From Citricoccus sp. K5 (GTDB taxonomy: Bacteria > Actinomycetota > Actinomycetes > Actinomycetales > Micrococcaceae), in the NCBI RefSeq assembly GCF_902506195.1, contig NZ_LR732817.1, positions 1,688,909 through 1,752,908 on the forward strand: 64,000 nt of DNA. The letters are read 5' to 3'. Both the position numbers and the translations under genes were made by a program. Below the pieces are notes generated by a model, which saw nothing but the letters and a program-made list of their open reading frames with translations, was not told the DNA's origin and did no database searches. Numbering within the stretch: position 1 is the first letter of the stretch; every line of letters begins with the position of its first letter. Shown in pieces: positions 58,809 to 64,000 of the stretch.

Positions 58809-59528
58809 TCACCCGCCGAGGGGACGGCCGTGCCAGGGCGCGTCCGCAGGACGCAGGTCGGCGAAGCCGCCGTCCCGGTGGGCGAGGAGGGCGAGGAGGC
58901 CCACCACGGAGGAGGGATTGCGCAGCCGGCCGGCCAGCACGGCCTGAACGGCGTCTGTCACCTGCACCCAGGCCAACGGCATACCGGCCTCCTCGCCGGT
59001 GCGTTCGTGGCGTTCCCCCACCGGGACCGGAGACAGGCCCCGGGCCAGGAACACCCGGATGCCCTCGGAGGAGGATCCCGGAGTGGTGTAGAAGTCGGCG
59101 AGGACGTCCCACCGGTCCGCGCGCAGGTCGGCCTCCTCGGCCAGTTCCCGCCGGGCGGCCTCGACCAGGTGCTCTCCCGGGACGTCGAGCAGCCCGGCGG
59201 GGATCTCCCACAGCTCCTCGCCCACGGGGTGCCGGTACTGCCGGATCATCCGTACCCGGTCCTGATCATCCAGGGCCACCACGGCCACGGCCCCGGGGTG
59301 GCGGATGAACTCCCGGACCAACAGGTCCGGATGATCGTCCTCCGTCCCACCCGCGTCCTCCTCCGCGGCGGCGCCCGGCACCATCAGGAAGGCCTCGCGG
59401 GTGACGTCCCACACCGCCCCCGCGAAGGCCCTCTCGGTGTGGACCGCGGGCCGCGCGGCGGGCACGTCCGCGAGCGGGCCGCCGTCGTGCTCGGTGTACG
59501 GGGCGGGTGGAGGAGTCAGGTGCGTCAT
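58809..59528 (-). CDS. NUDIX hydrolase (ADP-ribose pyrophosphatase type)
   Basis: 239 residues. The Nudix box is in ALDDQDRVRMIRQYRHPVGE followed by LWEIPAGLLDVPGEHLVEAA and RRELAEEADLRADRWD, with Glu residues in REL-EE. It hydrolyses nucleoside diphosphate derivatives such as ADP-ribose. The ATG at 59528 is chosen by comparison with the family; a longer upstream frame overlaps pyrG. In the pyrG-NUDIX-xerD order this is the Rv1700 equivalent. The tail is His/Pro/Gly-rich. Confidence 0.9.
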   Translation of the reverse strand: MTHLTPPPAPYTEHDGGPLADVPAARPAVHTERAFAGAVWDVTREAFLMVPGAAAEEDAGGTEDDHPDLLVREFIRHPGAVAVVALDDQDRVRMIRQYRHPVGEELWEIPAGLLDVPGEHLVEAARRELAEEADLRADRWDVLADFYTTPGSSSEGIRVFLARGLSPVPVGERHERTGEEAGMPLAWVQVTDAVQAVLAGRLRNPSSVVGLLALLAHRDGGFADLRPADAPWHGRPLGG

Positions 59529-59560
59529 GGAGTGGTGGGTGTCCCTGCTGATCAACCTGA

Positions 59561-63100
<3,540 letters not shown>

Positions 63101-63104
<4 letters not shown>

Positions 63105-64000
63105 GACTGGTCGGCTCCTCCGCTGTGCGTGTCCGGCTCCTCACTGCCCTCATCTGGGGTGATCCCCGACCGCGCGATCCCCAGGCGCTCGTCCCCTGCC
63201 GACACCACGGGCAGGGCGGCCGTGGCCGGCGGTACCACGCCCGGCCTGGGTGCCAGGTGATGGGGCTCAACGATCGAGACTCCGCGGGAGGTGGGGTCCC
63301 CCTCGGGCCGACGGGACGCCGTCCGAGACTCGCGGGCGGCAGCCTCGGCCCGGTCCTGTTCGGTGACGGGACCGCGCCAGCCCTTGGTGGGCAGATTGAA
63401 CTTGCGCACGAGCCGCTCGGTGAACGGCGTACGGGACAACCGGGCGATCCGGACCGGTTGCGGTGAGCGGGTGACCTCGACGCGGGAGCCGAGGGGCAGG
63501 TCCACCGTGCGGCGGCCGTCGCACCAGAGCACGCCCGGCTCGTTGGTGCGCGGCAGTACCTCCACGGTGAGCACCGAGTCCGGTGACACGACGAGGGGCT
63601 TGGCGAACAGGGCGTGGGCGCTGATCGGCACCATAAGCATGGCCTGGACCTCCGGCCACACCACGGGGCCGCCGGCCGAGAAAGCGTACGCCGTGGACCC
63701 CGTGGGCGTGGCCATCACCACGCCGTCGCAGCCGTACGTGGAGATGGGGCTGCCGTCCACGGCGGTCACGACCTCGAGCATGCGCTCACGGTTGGACTTC
63801 TCCACGCTGGCCTCGTTCAACGCCCAGGTGCGGGCCACGAGTTCCTCGCCCTGGAAGACCCGGACGTCGATCGCCATCCGCTCCTCGACGCTGTAGTCCT
63901 GCGCCACCACGGCCTCGACGGTGCGGGAGAGATCGGTGCGCTCAGATTCGGCCAGGAAGCCCACGTGGCCCAGGTTGACGGCGAGCAGCGGCAGCCCGGA
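63101..64000 (-). CDS. nadK: NAD kinase, 5' end off the window
   Basis: Produces NADP from NAD. The reading is open to base 64000, where it encodes SGLPLLAVNLGHVGFLAESE, the middle of NAD kinase; the GGDGT motif and start lie outside. Visible motifs are ALNEASVEKSNRERM, DGVVMATPTGSTAYAFSAGG (in two parts: VVMATPTGSTAYAFS) and ISAHALFAKPLVVSPDS. The conserved part ends at RKFNLPTKGWRGP; about 85 further residues (Arg/Pro/Glu-rich, SIVEPHHLAPRPGVVPPAT) form a C-terminal extension not seen in most NAD kinases. It overlaps recN by four bases, as in other actinobacteria. Confidence 0.92.

Overview
The window is high-GC DNA packed with short intergenic gaps. It carries a mycothione reductase, a GarA-type FHA protein, PknL/PknB-like kinase, class II DAHP synthase, Rv2175c-type winged-helix protein and many apparently leaderless genes, so the source is an actinobacterium. 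Gene order and protein style suggest the Micrococcaceae (Micrococcus/Citricoccus/Kocuria/Arthrobacter relatives); that genus-level guess is inference.

Layout. (1) 1-15.4 kb resembles the Mycobacterium Rv2173-Rv2188 neighbourhood: dinB, polyprenyl synthase, Rv2175c-like DNA-binding protein, a secreted LysM transglycosylase, PASTA kinase pknL, aroG, plsC, an esterase with a small membrane protein, ROK glucokinase, fadD15-like ligase, then mycothione reductase. (2) 15.4-20 kb: pyruvate carboxylase and an orphan ParA. (3) 20.1-23.4 kb matches Rv1826-Rv1830: gcvH, garA, MerR, bifunctional nuclease, MerR (ResR-like). (4) 23.4-38.6 kb is an accessory stretch: a double-headed MarR regulator divergent from an aromatic-ring monooxygenase, a baeRF-like protein, a NarL/DesK-type two-component system, transporters, a His-rich methyltransferase divergent from an XRE-cupin regulator, an IS481-type remnant beside tRNA-Pro(GGG), and an MDR reductase. 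(5) 38.6-64 kb is a conserved housekeeping block (nadK, recN, pyrG, NUDIX, xerD / soj, scpA, scpB, rluB, tyrA, cmk, der) split between xerD and soj by about 12 kb. The inserted genes are a C4-dicarboxylate transporter with a CitA/DcuS-type two-component system, a complete 2-methylcitrate (propionate) pathway with its GntR regulator, and a lipoprotein.

How it fits together. The propionate genes are arranged as prpE divergent from gntR-prpD-prpB-prpC, with operator-like repeats over both promoters. Methylcitrate-cycle products (succinate, pyruvate), dicarboxylate import and pyruvate carboxylase all feed the TCA cycle. Three intergenic regions (pyc, marR/monooxygenase, dctA/sensor) share TGTGNNTCACATCAC, which fits the CRP/GlxR geometry; a fourth looser match lies before fadD. 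PknL and GarA may link cell-wall sensing to 2-oxoglutarate metabolism, as known in mycobacteria.

Regulatory style. At least ten genes have a TANNNT hexamer exactly six bases before ATG/GTG and no Shine-Dalgarno, the expected signature of leaderless mRNAs. Several convergent gene pairs are separated by long perfect hairpins. No CRISPR array, rRNA or intact mobile element was seen.
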